From: Candidatus Merdivicinus intestinavium
GTDB lineage: Bacteria > Bacillota > Clostridia > Oscillospirales > Ruminococcaceae
Direction: 5' to 3'
DNA length: 64,000 bases
Assembly (NCBI GenBank): GCA_018713245.1
Contig: DVFM01000033.1
Span: 1 to 64,000, forward strand
The translations under genes were made by a program, and so were the position numbers. The stretch's first letter is position 1; the number at the start of each line of letters is the position of its first letter. The notes under the pieces are model-generated. The model searched no databases and was not told where the DNA came from. It was given only the letters and a program-made list of their open reading frames with translations. Shown piece by piece: positions 53,156 through 61,324 of the stretch.

Positions 53156-54466
53156 ATGGAACAATATACAACCCAGATGGACGCGGCGCGGAAGGGCATT
53201 GTGACGCCCCAGCTCAGAACGGTCGCGGAAAAGGAAAAAATGCCGGTGGAGCAGCTGATGCGGCTGGTGGCCGAAGGAAAGGTGGCTATCTGCGCCAACA
53301 AGCGCCACACCTGCCTGAACCCGGAGGGGGTCGGCAGCATGCTGCGCACCAAAATCAACGTGAACCTGGGGGTTTCCCGGGACTGCAAGGACTACAATAT
53401 TGAAATGCAGAAGGTGCTGAGCGCCGTGAAACTGGGGGCGGAGTCCATTATGGACCTGTCCAGCCACGGGGACACCCAGCCCTTCCGCCGGAAGCTGGTG
53501 GAGGAGTGCCCGGCCATGATCGGGACGGTCCCGGTCTACGACAGCGTCATCCACTACCAGCGGGACCTGGGGACGCTCACCGCCCGGGATTTCATTGACG
53601 TGGTGCGGCTCCATGCGGAGGACGGCGTGGATTTTGTCACCCTCCACTGCGGCATTACCCGGAAAACAATGGACCAGATCCGCACGCACAAGCGGAAAAT
53701 GAACATCGTAAGCCGGGGCGGAAGCCTGGTTTTCGCCTGGATGAGCATGACCGGCCGGGAAAACCCGTTCTATGAGTATTTCGACGAGATTCTGGAAATC
53801 TGCGAGAAGCACGACGTCACCATCTCGCTGGGAGACGCCTGCCGGCCCGGCTGCCTGGCCGACGCCACCGATGTCTGCCAGATGGAGGAACTGGTGCGGC
53901 TGGGCGAACTCACCAAGCGCGCCTGGGCGCACAATGTGCAGGTGATGGTGGAAGGGCCGGGCCACGTCCCACTGAACCAGGTTGCCGCCAATATGCAGGT
54001 GCAGCAGAGCATCTGCATGGGCGCGCCCTTTTATGTGCTGGGGCCCCTTGTCACCGACATTGCGCCGGGCTACGACCACATCACCGCCGCCATCGGCGGG
54101 GCGGTGGCGGCCATGAGCGGCGCGGCTTTCCTCTGCTATGTGACCCCGGCGGAGCACCTGGCCCTGCCCAATGTGGAGGACGTCAAGCAGGGAATCATTG
54201 CCTCCAAAATCGCCGCCCACGCGGCGGACATTGCCAAAAGCATCCCCGGCGCCCGGGAAATCGACGACCGGATGGCCGAGGCGCGGCGGAAGCTGGACTG
54301 GGAGGAGCAGTTCGCCTGCGCCCTGGACCCGGAAACGGCGCGGGCCGTCCGCGACAGCCGCAAGCCGGAGGACGACCACAGCGACACCTGCAGCATGTGC
54401 GGCAAATTCTGCGCCGTGCGCAGCATGAACAAGGCGCTGGCCGGCGAGAATATCGACATTCTTTGA
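53156..54466 (+). CDS. thiC: phosphomethylpyrimidine synthase ThiC
   Basis: A 436-aa radical SAM enzyme that rearranges aminoimidazole ribotide to HMP-P. It is the short bacterial form, without the N-terminal extension of E. coli ThiC. Motifs: [18 protein letters not shown] (given as [13 protein letters not shown]), [26 protein letters not shown], and the C-terminal 4Fe-4S site [11 protein letters not shown] 53156 has GGAGG at 6-nt spacing; the ATG at 53150 is too close to it. It ends the operon at a terminator. Confidence 0.96.
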   Translation: MEQYTTQMDAARKGIVTPQLRTVAEKEKMPVEQLMRLVAEGKVAICANKRHTCLNPEGVGSMLRTKINVNLGVSRDCKDYNIEMQKVLSAVKLGAESIMDLSSHGDTQPFRRKLVEECPAMIGTVPVYDSVIHYQRDLGTLTARDFIDVVRLHAEDGVDFVTLHCGITRKTMDQIRTHKRKMNIVSRGGSLVFAWMSMTGRENPFYEYFDEILEICEKHDVTISLGDACRPGCLADATDVCQMEELVRLGELTKRAWAHNVQVMVEGPGHVPLNQVAANMQVQQSICMGAPFYVLGPLVTDIAPGYDHITAAIGGAVAAMSGAAFLCYVTPAEHLALPNVEDVKQGIIASKIAAHAADIAKSIPGAREIDDRMAEARRKLDWEEQFACALDPETARAVRDSRKPEDDHSDTCSMCGKFCAVRSMNKALAGENIDIL

Positions 54467-54475
54467 TGATGATTG

Positions 54476-54508
54476 GCGGGTGGGCCCATATCGGCCGCCC
54501 GCTTTTCC
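54476..54508. terminator. terminator ending the thi operon
   Basis: GCGGGTGGGCC (54476-54486) pairs with GGCCGCCCGC (54493-54502), with one bulge, followed by TTTTCCTTTT. It sits between convergent genes. Confidence 0.85.
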
Positions 54509-54510
54509 TT

Positions 54511-55245
54511 TTATCTGCGTGGGGCAGGGCGGGTTTCGCAGGGGCGCAGGATGCCGATGGGGGTCTGTTCCCGGGACTGCCCCAGCGGGTTCTGCGCCAG
54601 AACCCGGAGCAGGAGCTTCCGGTCAAGCCCCGGCTCGGAGCAGCCCAGAATCCGGCCGCCGATGTCGTTGCAGTCGATGATGAGCACTGCGCAGCCCAGC
54701 GCTTCCCTGAGTTCCCGTGCAAGGCGTTCGGGCTTGTCGGGCGCCGGAACGACGCAGCGGTCGTAGGGCGGAATGGTAAAGCCGCAGGGCCCGTCCACCG
54801 CCGCGGCCCGATACCCGGCCACCCGGTAAAACCACCCCTTCTTTCCGAACAAACGCCCGGCCGCCCCGGCGGCGGCAGCCAGCAGGATGCGCGGCGCGCC
54901 GCATTCATCCAGCGCGCACTGCATGGTTTCCGGGATGGAAAGGCCGATGCCGTAGTCCGTTTTCCGCACAAACCGGCAGAGGAACCGGGCGAGCCTGCCG
55001 GGGCGGATGCTCTCCATGGGGCGGGCTTTTCCCTGGGCGCAGGCCACCATTTTTTCGCTGAGCAGGAGGATGTCCCCCGGCCGGAGGAGGGGGGCCGCGT
55101 ATTGGAAAAGGAACGCCTTCAGGTCGGTTTTTTCCGTGACCAGCTCGGTGATAATGCCGTAACAGCCGAAGGTTTGGCCGTCCGCCGTGACAAACTCCTC
55201 CTTTTCCGGATTGACGGTGAGAAAATTGCTGCTGTAATTCATCAT
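54511..55245 (-). CDS. coenzyme F420-0:L-glutamate ligase-like protein (CofE fold)
   Basis: A 244-aa protein with CofE-type segments: RPGDILLLSEKMVACAQGK, GIGLSIPETMQCALDECG, and GCAVLIIDCNDIGGRILGCSE, the last matching the nucleotide/metal-binding VxIIDSDxxG region of F420-0:glutamyl ligase. Clostridia of this kind are not known to make F420, so it is probably a glutamyl- or other ligase acting on a different acceptor. GAAGGATT precedes ATGATG at 55245/55242. It is convergent with thiC and has no operon partner. Confidence 0.75.
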   Translation of the reverse strand: MMNYSSNFLTVNPEKEEFVTADGQTFGCYGIITELVTEKTDLKAFLFQYAAPLLRPGDILLLSEKMVACAQGKARPMESIRPGRLARFLCRFVRKTDYGIGLSIPETMQCALDECGAPRILLAAAAGAAGRLFGKKGWFYRVAGYRAAAVDGPCGFTIPPYDRCVVPAPDKPERLARELREALGCAVLIIDCNDIGGRILGCSEPGLDRKLLLRVLAQNPLGQSREQTPIGILRPCETRPAPRR

Positions 55246-55409
55246 AATCCTTCTTTCCCGTGAATTCCCTTTCATTATCCAACAGAATCGGGCGTTATGT
55301 TGGAAGTTTTCGGGAAGGGAATCTTAAGAAAACCTTTTTTAAATGGAAAGAAAATCATTGCCGCCCGAAAAGATTTTGAAAAAAATGCGCCGTTTTGCGA
55401 AAAATGTGC

Positions 55410-55415
55410 TATACT
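55410..55415 (+). promoter_or_regulatory. extended -10 promoter of the HD hydrolase operon
   Basis: TGTGCTATACT, an extended -10 (TGC before TATACT at 55410-55415), about 30 bp before the start codon and without a clear -35. Confidence 0.45.
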
Positions 55416-55443
55416 GGAACTAGTTTGTTTGGAGGAGGTCCTT

Positions 55444-56010
55444 ATGAGTTATCAAGAAGATTTTCGCTCGATTTTTCAGCAGCATGTCACCCGGAAGGGC
55501 GCGGACAAGCTCTTAGCCTGGCTGGAGCAGGGGGATTTTTTCACCGCCCCGGCTTCCACGCGCTACCATCTGGCCGAGGACGGGGGGCTTTGTCTCCACA
55601 GCCTGCATGTTTATGACCGCCTGGACCGGCTGGTCAAGCAGGAGTGCCTGGAGGTTTCCCAGGAAAGCGTCGCCATCTGCGGCCTGCTCCACGACCTGTG
55701 CAAAGCCGGGTTTTACAAAAAGGAAATGCGCAACGTGAAGGTAAACGGCGCCTGGCAGGAGCGGCCGTATTTTTCCATCGAGGACCAGTTCCCTTACGGC
55801 CACGGGGAAAAGAGCGTGTTTCTCATAGAACGGTTTATCCGTCTGACCAGCGAGGAAGCGATTGCCATCCGCTGGCATATGGGCGGTTACGACGAGGCGG
55901 TAAAGGGCGGCAGCTACGCCATCAATAACGCCTATAATCTGTTCCCCCTGGCCGTCTGCCTGCATATCGCCGACGTTCAGGCCACCTATTTGGACGAAGT
56001 CAAACACTGA
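55444..56010 (+). CDS. HD domain phosphohydrolase-like protein
   Basis: A 188-aa protein. Metal ligands of the HD fold are seen in LHSLHVYDRL and ICGLLHDLCKAGF, with later IRWHMGGYD and HIADVQATY. This resembles the small HD hydrolases of Firmicutes that act on nucleotides or nucleic-acid ends. GGAGGAGG precedes the ATG at 55444; the longer frame begins upstream of the -10 element. It starts a run of five co-directional genes with short gaps. Confidence 0.8.
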   Translation: MSYQEDFRSIFQQHVTRKGADKLLAWLEQGDFFTAPASTRYHLAEDGGLCLHSLHVYDRLDRLVKQECLEVSQESVAICGLLHDLCKAGFYKKEMRNVKVNGAWQERPYFSIEDQFPYGHGEKSVFLIERFIRLTSEEAIAIRWHMGGYDEAVKGGSYAINNAYNLFPLAVCLHIADVQATYLDEVKH

Positions 56011-56033
56011 CCCGCAGAAAGGACGTTTCATCA

Positions 56034-57074
56034 ATGCAGATTACCGATTACAGAGAATCCTTATTCGACTATTGCCGCCGCATTTTCGCGGTGGACAGCC
56101 CCAGCGGCTATACAGCCAACGTCATGTCCCTCATCCGGCAGATTGCCGAGGGGCTGGGGTACTCCTTCGCGCTGACCCGCAAGGGCTGCGCCGTTATCAC
56201 CATTGAAGGGCGCAGCGCGGAAAAAACGGTGGGCCTTTCCGCCCATGTGGACACCCTGGGGGCCATGGTGCGCTCCGTCACCTCCGACGGACAGCTGAAA
56301 TTCACCCCTGTGGGCGGTCCGCTTCTGCCCACGCTGGACGGGGAGTACTGCAAAATCCGCACCCGTTCCGGGGAGACCTACACCGGGACCATCCTGAGCC
56401 TGAGTCCCGCCGCCCACGTTTACGACGACAGCCGGAGCCGCCCCCGGGACGCCGACAATATGGCCGTCCGCATCGATGAAAAGGTCAAGACTGCCGAGGA
56501 CGTTAAAGCGCTGGGAATCGAAGCGGGGGATTACATTTTCCTGGACCCCAAAACCACCGTTACCCCCTCCGGTTTTCTCAAATCCCGGTTCATCGACGAC
56601 AAGGGGAGCGTAGCCTGCCTGATGACGGCGCTCAAAATCATGCGGGAGGAGAACCTCGTCCCCGAATACCGCACCCGGTTCTTCATCTCCGCCTATGAAG
56701 AGGTGGGGCACGGCGCTTCTTGGATTCCCGAGGACCTCTCCGAACTGGTGGCGGTGGACATGGGCTGCATCGGCCTGGACCTGAACTGCACCGAATACGA
56801 CGTTTCCATCTGCGCCAAGGATTCCGGCGGGCCCTATGATTACGAGCTGACCAGCCGCCTGGTCCGTCTCGCCAAGGAGAACGGCCTCTCCTATGCGGTG
56901 GACATTTACCCCTTCTACGGCTCCGACGTGGGCGCGGCCCTCTCCGCCGGCCATGACATCAAGGGCGGGCTCATCGGTCCCGGCGTCCACGCTTCCCACG
57001 GCATGGAGCGCACCCACGCCGAAGGCATGGAAAACACCATCCGCCTGGCGCTGCTCTACCTCGGCTGCCGCTGA
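56034..57074 (+). CDS. M42 family metallopeptidase (glutamyl aminopeptidase/endoglucanase-like)
   Basis: A 346-aa two-metal aminopeptidase. Metal-binding and catalytic motifs are visible: GLSAHVDTLG, RFIDDKGSVA and ISAYEEVGHGAS (Glu-Glu pair), and the late histidine in GPGVHASHGMERTH. Length matches the family (about 340-360). Cytoplasmic. GAAAGGACG precedes the ATG. It lies between an HD hydrolase and a PHP phosphatase with gaps of 23 and 13 bp. Confidence 0.9.
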   Translation: MQITDYRESLFDYCRRIFAVDSPSGYTANVMSLIRQIAEGLGYSFALTRKGCAVITIEGRSAEKTVGLSAHVDTLGAMVRSVTSDGQLKFTPVGGPLLPTLDGEYCKIRTRSGETYTGTILSLSPAAHVYDDSRSRPRDADNMAVRIDEKVKTAEDVKALGIEAGDYIFLDPKTTVTPSGFLKSRFIDDKGSVACLMTALKIMREENLVPEYRTRFFISAYEEVGHGASWIPEDLSELVAVDMGCIGLDLNCTEYDVSICAKDSGGPYDYELTSRLVRLAKENGLSYAVDIYPFYGSDVGAALSAGHDIKGGLIGPGVHASHGMERTHAEGMENTIRLALLYLGCR

Positions 57075-57087
57075 AAAGAGGGGGATC

Positions 57088-57906
57088 ATGGCGAAAATTC
57101 ACGCAGATTACCACCTGCACACCCTCTTTTCCCCGGACGGGAAAAATTCTCCCGAGGAGATGTGCCGGGCGGCGCTGGAAAAAGGGCTGACGGAAATCGC
57201 CGTCACCGATCATTATGAATTTTACCAGGCCGGGGTTTTCCGGGATAAGCCCTTTACCATTGAACACATGCGCGCCCAGCAGCGGGAACTGGAACGCTGC
57301 CGGGAGCTGTTTGCCGGGAAGCTGACCATCCGCCGCGGTGTCGAAATCGGCCAGCCCCAGTGCAATCCGGAGGCGGCCCGGGAGCTCATGGAAGCCGTTC
57401 CGTTCGATTATGTCATCGGGTCGGTCCATAAGCTCAGCGACCTGGACCTGGGGCTGACCCAATATACCGAAGAAAACATTCCCGGCCTGGCGGGGCGGAA
57501 CCTCTCCATGCTCTATGAGCTGGCAGACCGGGAGGATTTCGACTGCATGGGGCACATCGACATTATCAAGCGCTACGCCGCCCGGCAGGGCATGCGGGTA
57601 GATTTACTGGACTGGCGGGAACAGCTGGAGCCCATCCTGCGGCGGCTGATCGAGCGGGGGAAGGGGCTGGAGGTCAACACCTCCGGCCTGCGGCAGGCTG
57701 CCCGGGAGACGCTGCCCTCCCTGGCAGTTTTAAAGCTCTACCGTTCATTGGGCGGGGAAATCCTCACCGCCGGCTCCGATGCCCACTGCACGGCGGATAT
57801 CTCCGCCGGGTTCGATGAAGCGCTGGCGGTGATACGGGAGGCCGGCTTCCGCTATCTGGCCCGCTATGAGGACAGGAAGCCGCATTTTGTCCCGCTGGAC
57901 GGCTGA
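57088..57906 (+). CDS. PHP-domain histidinol-phosphatase family protein (HisJ-like)
   Basis: A 272-aa polymerase-and-histidinol-phosphatase (PHP) hydrolase. Metal ligands: DYHLHTLFSPDG at the N-terminus, AVTDHYEFY, RRGVEIGQ, VIGSVHKLSD, CMGHIDIIKRY and TAGSDAHC. This is the HisJ arrangement. It could supply the histidinol phosphate step, but no other his genes are near, so the substrate is open. The ATG at 57088 with AGAGGGGGATC is used; the longer frame overlaps the peptidase gene and is rejected. Confidence 0.85.
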   Translation: MAKIHADYHLHTLFSPDGKNSPEEMCRAALEKGLTEIAVTDHYEFYQAGVFRDKPFTIEHMRAQQRELERCRELFAGKLTIRRGVEIGQPQCNPEAARELMEAVPFDYVIGSVHKLSDLDLGLTQYTEENIPGLAGRNLSMLYELADREDFDCMGHIDIIKRYAARQGMRVDLLDWREQLEPILRRLIERGKGLEVNTSGLRQAARETLPSLAVLKLYRSLGGEILTAGSDAHCTADISAGFDEALAVIREAGFRYLARYEDRKPHFVPLDG

Positions 57907-57932
57907 GCGCCCCGAAAAGGGAGGAATCATTC

Positions 57933-58982
57933 ATGCACAAGCATATGGGCCGGGAAAAGAAATCCGTGTGGACGAAGGTTTTCGCGGCGGCTTTGGCGGT
58001 ATCGTGGGTGCTCATCGGCGTTTTGTGGGCGCAGGTCTACCGCCTGTCGCGGCAGAATTTCTTTTCCCGGGATATTGCCCTGTCCGATACCTACTATCTT
58101 GCCCAGTTTCGGGATGAGGAACCGGCGGGGGAGGTGGAATGGGTGATGGGCGAGGTCCAGGACAGCGCGGCCGAAGCCGCCTTCTGGCAGGACGCGGCGC
58201 AGGATTTTGGCTGGTCGCTGGAAGCGGGGGAATCGCCCAGCGAGCTGTTCCGCTCTATCTATCAAAGTGTGGGCGGGTTCCGGACCGCCCTTTCGGGAAT
58301 CCGGGACGGATTGGGACTGACGGATGAAGAATTCTGCTTCCGGCTTTCCGGCGTGCCCTTTCTGGACGGGACGGAGATGCCAAACGGCAGCGAGGCGGTC
58401 TGCGCCACCATGCTGCTGGGGCACCGGGGCATTTCGGCGGACCCTGCGCAGTTCGCCCGGGAATACCTTCCCGCCGAACCTGTGGAAAACCGGTGGGGCA
58501 TCCGCTATGGTCCGGACCCCAGCCGGGCTTATGCAGGCGACCCCTTCAGCGAAACGGGCGGCTGGGGCTGCTGTGCGCCGGTCATCGTGGAGAGCATCGG
58601 GGCTTATCTGGGACCGTCCGCGGAGTGGAAAGCCCTCAATTTTTCCGGCTATGACCTGAAGGACATCTTTTCCAGGGTGGTCATTGGCTGGGATACCCCG
58701 GCGGCGGTCTGGGTCACCGACCGCATGGAAAAGGCGGACATCGCCTTCCAGTGGCATTCCTACGACAATGAAACCACCTATCTCTGCCCGGCCAATCAGC
58801 GCTGCATGGTGCTGGTCGGCGGGGATGCGGAGCACTATTATTTTTTTGATCCCTGCGAATCAAGCAGTGTGGTGTCCTACCCCTGCCGCCAGGCGGAAGA
58901 GAGCTTCCGCGCTTTGGGGAGCCAGGCGGTCGCCGTTCTGCCAAGGAATGCGGCGGACTCGGAGAGCTCTGCGGGGGAGTAA
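57933..58982 (+). CDS. membrane-anchored C39-like fold protein, catalytic residues replaced
   Basis: A 349-aa protein with a short basic N-terminus and one transmembrane segment (residues 14-34), so the bulk is probably extracellular. Residues 140-330 fit the C39_2 papain-like peptidase layout: MPNGSEAVCATMLLGHRG, GDPFSETGGWGCCAPVI, YDLKDIF, TPAAVWVT, NQRCMVLVGGD and YYFFDP. The family has Cys in the GCE position and His in the EHxVVLxG position; here they are S153 and R290. A cysteine at 157 and an unaligned His at 275 might substitute. The likely reading is a non-catalytic, binding or regulatory member. Confidence 0.7.
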   Translation: MHKHMGREKKSVWTKVFAAALAVSWVLIGVLWAQVYRLSRQNFFSRDIALSDTYYLAQFRDEEPAGEVEWVMGEVQDSAAEAAFWQDAAQDFGWSLEAGESPSELFRSIYQSVGGFRTALSGIRDGLGLTDEEFCFRLSGVPFLDGTEMPNGSEAVCATMLLGHRGISADPAQFAREYLPAEPVENRWGIRYGPDPSRAYAGDPFSETGGWGCCAPVIVESIGAYLGPSAEWKALNFSGYDLKDIFSRVVIGWDTPAAVWVTDRMEKADIAFQWHSYDNETTYLCPANQRCMVLVGGDAEHYYFFDPCESSSVVSYPCRQAEESFRALGSQAVAVLPRNAADSESSAGE

Positions 58983-59009
58983 CTGCCGGCTGTGAAAGGA
59001 TGAGTTGAA

Positions 59010-59744
59010 ATGAACCTGCATATTATTTCCTGTCAGGTGGTGTACCGGGAGATGAGCGTGGCTGCGGCCATGTCCCCCAATCACACCACGATTACCTGGG
59101 TGCCCCAGGGCCTGCATACGGAACCCGAAAAGATGCCCGCCGCCCTCCAGGCGGAAATTGACCGCATTGAGGAGAAGATTGCCGCGGGAAAATTCCGGTG
59201 TCCGCCGGAGGCCATCGTATTGGGCTACGGGCTCTGCTCCAACGGCACTGTCGGCCTAAAGGCGCGGAACATCCCACTGGTGATCCCCCGAACCGACGAC
59301 TGCATCGCCCTGTTTCTCGGTTCCCAGCAGACCTATCTGGACCTGTTCCGGAAGCATCCCGGCACCTATTGGGTGAACGGCGGCTGGATTGAGGAGACGG
59401 AGCTCCCTTCCCCGGAAAAATACCGGAAAATGCGGGAGGAGTTTGTAGAGCTTTACGGCGAGGACAACGCGGATTTCCTGATGGAAAGCGGCGTCGGCTG
59501 GGGATGGACGAAAAACTACCATTACTGCGGCTACATCAAGCCCTGCGGCTACGATTCCCCTTCCTGGCGGGAATGGGCGGAGGAGTTTGCCGGGGCCTAC
59601 GGCTGGGAGCTTTTTGAAACGCAGGGTTCCAACCGGCTGCTGGAAAAGCTGCTGGCGGGGGACTGGGACGAGGAGTTTCTGGTCTGCCCGCCCGGCAAAA
59701 CAGTGGCCGCCTGCGGCGACGAGCGGAAGCTGACGGCGCAATAA
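59010..59744 (+). CDS. DUF1638 domain protein
   Basis: A 244-aa cytoplasmic protein of the DUF1638 family: begins NLHIISCQVVYREM, then VLGYGLCSNGTVGL, IPRTDDCIALFLGS and HPGTYWVNGGWIEE. The family is best known near corrinoid-dependent methyltransferases in methanogens and acetogens, but no such gene lies in this window. Conserved cysteines and the acidic pair suggest metal or small-molecule binding. Last of the five-gene run (27-bp gap from the previous gene) and ends at a terminator. Confidence 0.8.
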   Translation: MNLHIISCQVVYREMSVAAAMSPNHTTITWVPQGLHTEPEKMPAALQAEIDRIEEKIAAGKFRCPPEAIVLGYGLCSNGTVGLKARNIPLVIPRTDDCIALFLGSQQTYLDLFRKHPGTYWVNGGWIEETELPSPEKYRKMREEFVELYGEDNADFLMESGVGWGWTKNYHYCGYIKPCGYDSPSWREWAEEFAGAYGWELFETQGSNRLLEKLLAGDWDEEFLVCPPGKTVAACGDERKLTAQ

Positions 59745-59751
59745 AGCAAAA

Positions 59752-59792
59752 CACACCGGACAAGCGCCCTGCGGCGTCTGTCCGGTGTGCTG
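59752..59792. terminator. bidirectional terminator between DUF1638 and CorC/HlyC genes
   Basis: ACACACCGGACA ... TGTCCGGTGTG form a 10-11-bp stem around an inner GCGCC/GGCGT pairing. Genes converge here. Confidence 0.75.
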
Positions 59793-59811
59793 ATTTCCAT
59801 GTTATTTATGT

Positions 59812-60951
59812 TTACTGCGCAGACTGCGCGGCTTTCTGATCCTCGGCAGCAAGCCGGCCAGCGGCAATTTTCTGTTTGGAATCCGGTTTGGACTGCTGAT
59901 AGGCTTCCTTCTGTTCGTCGTATTCGTCGTCGATTTCGCCGACGATGGACTCCAGAAGGTCCTCCAGCGTGACAATACCGGAGGTCCCGCCGTATTCGTC
60001 CACGACCACGGCCATATGGATTTTCTGCTCCTGGAACTGTTTGAGCAGATTGGTGGTGCTGACGGTTTCCGGAACGTAGATCACCGGCCGCAGGAAGTCC
60101 AGCAACTGATGTCCGTCCAGGGAGCCTTCGTTCAGCAGGGGAATCAGGTCCTTTACGTGGATGACGCCGATAATGTCGTCGATGGTGTCTCGGTAAACAG
60201 GGATACGGGAGTACCGGTCCTTTTGGGCGATTTCCACCAGTTCCTGGAGGGAGCTGTCGGCGGAAATGGCGCAGATTTCGGTCCGGTGGGTCGTCAGCTC
60301 GGAGACACGGCGGTCATTGAGTTCAAAAATGTTCTCAATCATGTCCTTCTCTCGCTCCTCAATGGTGCCTTCCTCCTCGCCGGCTTCCACCATCAGGCGG
60401 ATCTCCTCTTCCGTGACCTTCTCCTCCTCGTCGTGGGGATTGATGTGCAGCAGGCGGAGCACCAGGTTGACGCTGGCAGTCAGCAGGCGGATAAAGGGAC
60501 GGCAGATTTTATACAAAACCCACAGAACCTTTACAACTTTCAGCGCAAGCTCATCCGGCGATTTCATGGCAATCCGCTTTGGCGTCAGCTCGCCGAAAAT
60601 CAGCGTGACATAGGCCAGCAGCAGCGTCAGCAGCACCAGCACAATGCTGTGCAGCAGGGAGGGGTTGATGGGCAGGAAAGACAGCCACTGGTCAAAATAA
60701 ACCGTAAAGTTTTCCGCGGCAACGGCAGAGGACAGCAGGTTTGCCAGCGTAATGCCGATCTGGATTGTGGACAAAAAGTCGGACGGGTCGTCGGTAATGC
60801 GCAGCAGCAGAGAAGCGCTTTTGTTGCCTTCTTCCGCCATCCGTTCGATTTTTTTGGAGTTAATGGACAGTATTGCGATTTCACTCATGGCAAAATACGC
60901 ATTTAGTGATAACAGGACGACCAGCAATATTAAACTGGGAATGGCGCTCAT
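59812..60951 (-). CDS. CorC/HlyC-family (CNNM) membrane protein lacking the C-terminal domain
   Basis: A 379-aa protein with an N-terminal DUF21/CNNM membrane domain (three to four helices; [19 protein letters not shown] near residue 6, then [21 protein letters not shown]) and a CBS pair (about 205-330; [40 protein letters not shown]). Members usually run to 420-450 aa with a CorC_HlyC domain after the CBS pair; here the protein stops soon after [10 protein letters not shown] with a charged Gln/Lys tail. The family handles magnesium or cobalt efflux and tolerance. A 5' leader of about 250 nt with structure precedes the start, preceded by AAAAGGAG. Confidence 0.85.
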   Translation of the reverse strand: MSAIPSLILLVVLLSLNAYFAMSEIAILSINSKKIERMAEEGNKSASLLLRITDDPSDFLSTIQIGITLANLLSSAVAAENFTVYFDQWLSFLPINPSLLHSIVLVLLTLLLAYVTLIFGELTPKRIAMKSPDELALKVVKVLWVLYKICRPFIRLLTASVNLVLRLLHINPHDEEEKVTEEEIRLMVEAGEEEGTIEEREKDMIENIFELNDRRVSELTTHRTEICAISADSSLQELVEIAQKDRYSRIPVYRDTIDDIIGVIHVKDLIPLLNEGSLDGHQLLDFLRPVIYVPETVSTTNLLKQFQEQKIHMAVVVDEYGGTSGIVTLEDLLESIVGEIDDEYDEQKEAYQQSKPDSKQKIAAGRLAAEDQKAAQSAQ

Positions 60952-60974
60952 ACTCTTTTTTCTCCTTTTGTAGG

Positions 60975-61206
60975 TTGTTCAAAAACATTGGGCGGCTTAC
61001 ACGGCCTTATAACAACAGCCGCTCATGAGGATGAGCGCGGCGGTTTTCCCGGGAGGAATGGCTATAAAAAAACGCACCGACAAAAAGGCAGATGCAATCT
61101 GTCTTTCCATGATGCGGGAGCCAATTCCTATTCAGTTGAAAACCGGTTCGTCGCGGGTCAGCAGAATCTCCCACGGAAATCGGTTCCCCCTTTCTATCAT
61201 AAAATT
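60975..61206 (-). ncRNA. structured 5' leader of the CorC/HlyC gene, candidate metal riboswitch
   Basis: Between a consensus promoter and the corC-type start lie about 250 nt without a real gene. On the minus strand I see a hairpin AACCG...CGGTT enclosing CGTGGG/CCCGCG, then ATAGGAATTGGCTCCC, then CAGAT/ATCTG with a seven-T run after GGTGCG, then CGCTCAT/ATGAGCG with a 4-nt loop, and GTTGTT/AACAAC just before the ribosome binding site. The AGG...GGCTCC...CTGCC order is faintly like the M-box (magnesium) riboswitch, which controls CorC/HlyC-type genes in some Firmicutes, but the M-box 3' core is not evident. Regulatory role likely, class uncertain. Confidence 0.5.
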
Positions 61207-61212
61207 ATCTCC

Positions 61213-61241
61213 ATTATAACAGAATCCGGCGGCACTGTCAA
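61213..61241 (-). promoter_or_regulatory. consensus promoter of the CorC/HlyC leader
   Basis: Minus-strand TTGACA (61241-61236), 17-bp spacer, TATAAT (61218-61213). Transcription should begin near 61206, leaving a leader of about 250 nt. The remaining 61242-61324 shows no gene. Confidence 0.9.
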
Positions 61242-61324
61242 GGAAGCCAAAAGCGCATAAACGGAGGATTCCGGCAGGAAAGGCCGGGTGATGTGTGGTT
61301 TTGTCCGGTTTTTACGCTTGTTTT

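Noticed and set aside
61000..61110. Short minus-strand peptide frame in the corC leader
   Set aside because: It coincides with the paired RNA segments and has no ribosome binding site; more likely a by-product of structured RNA than a leader peptide.
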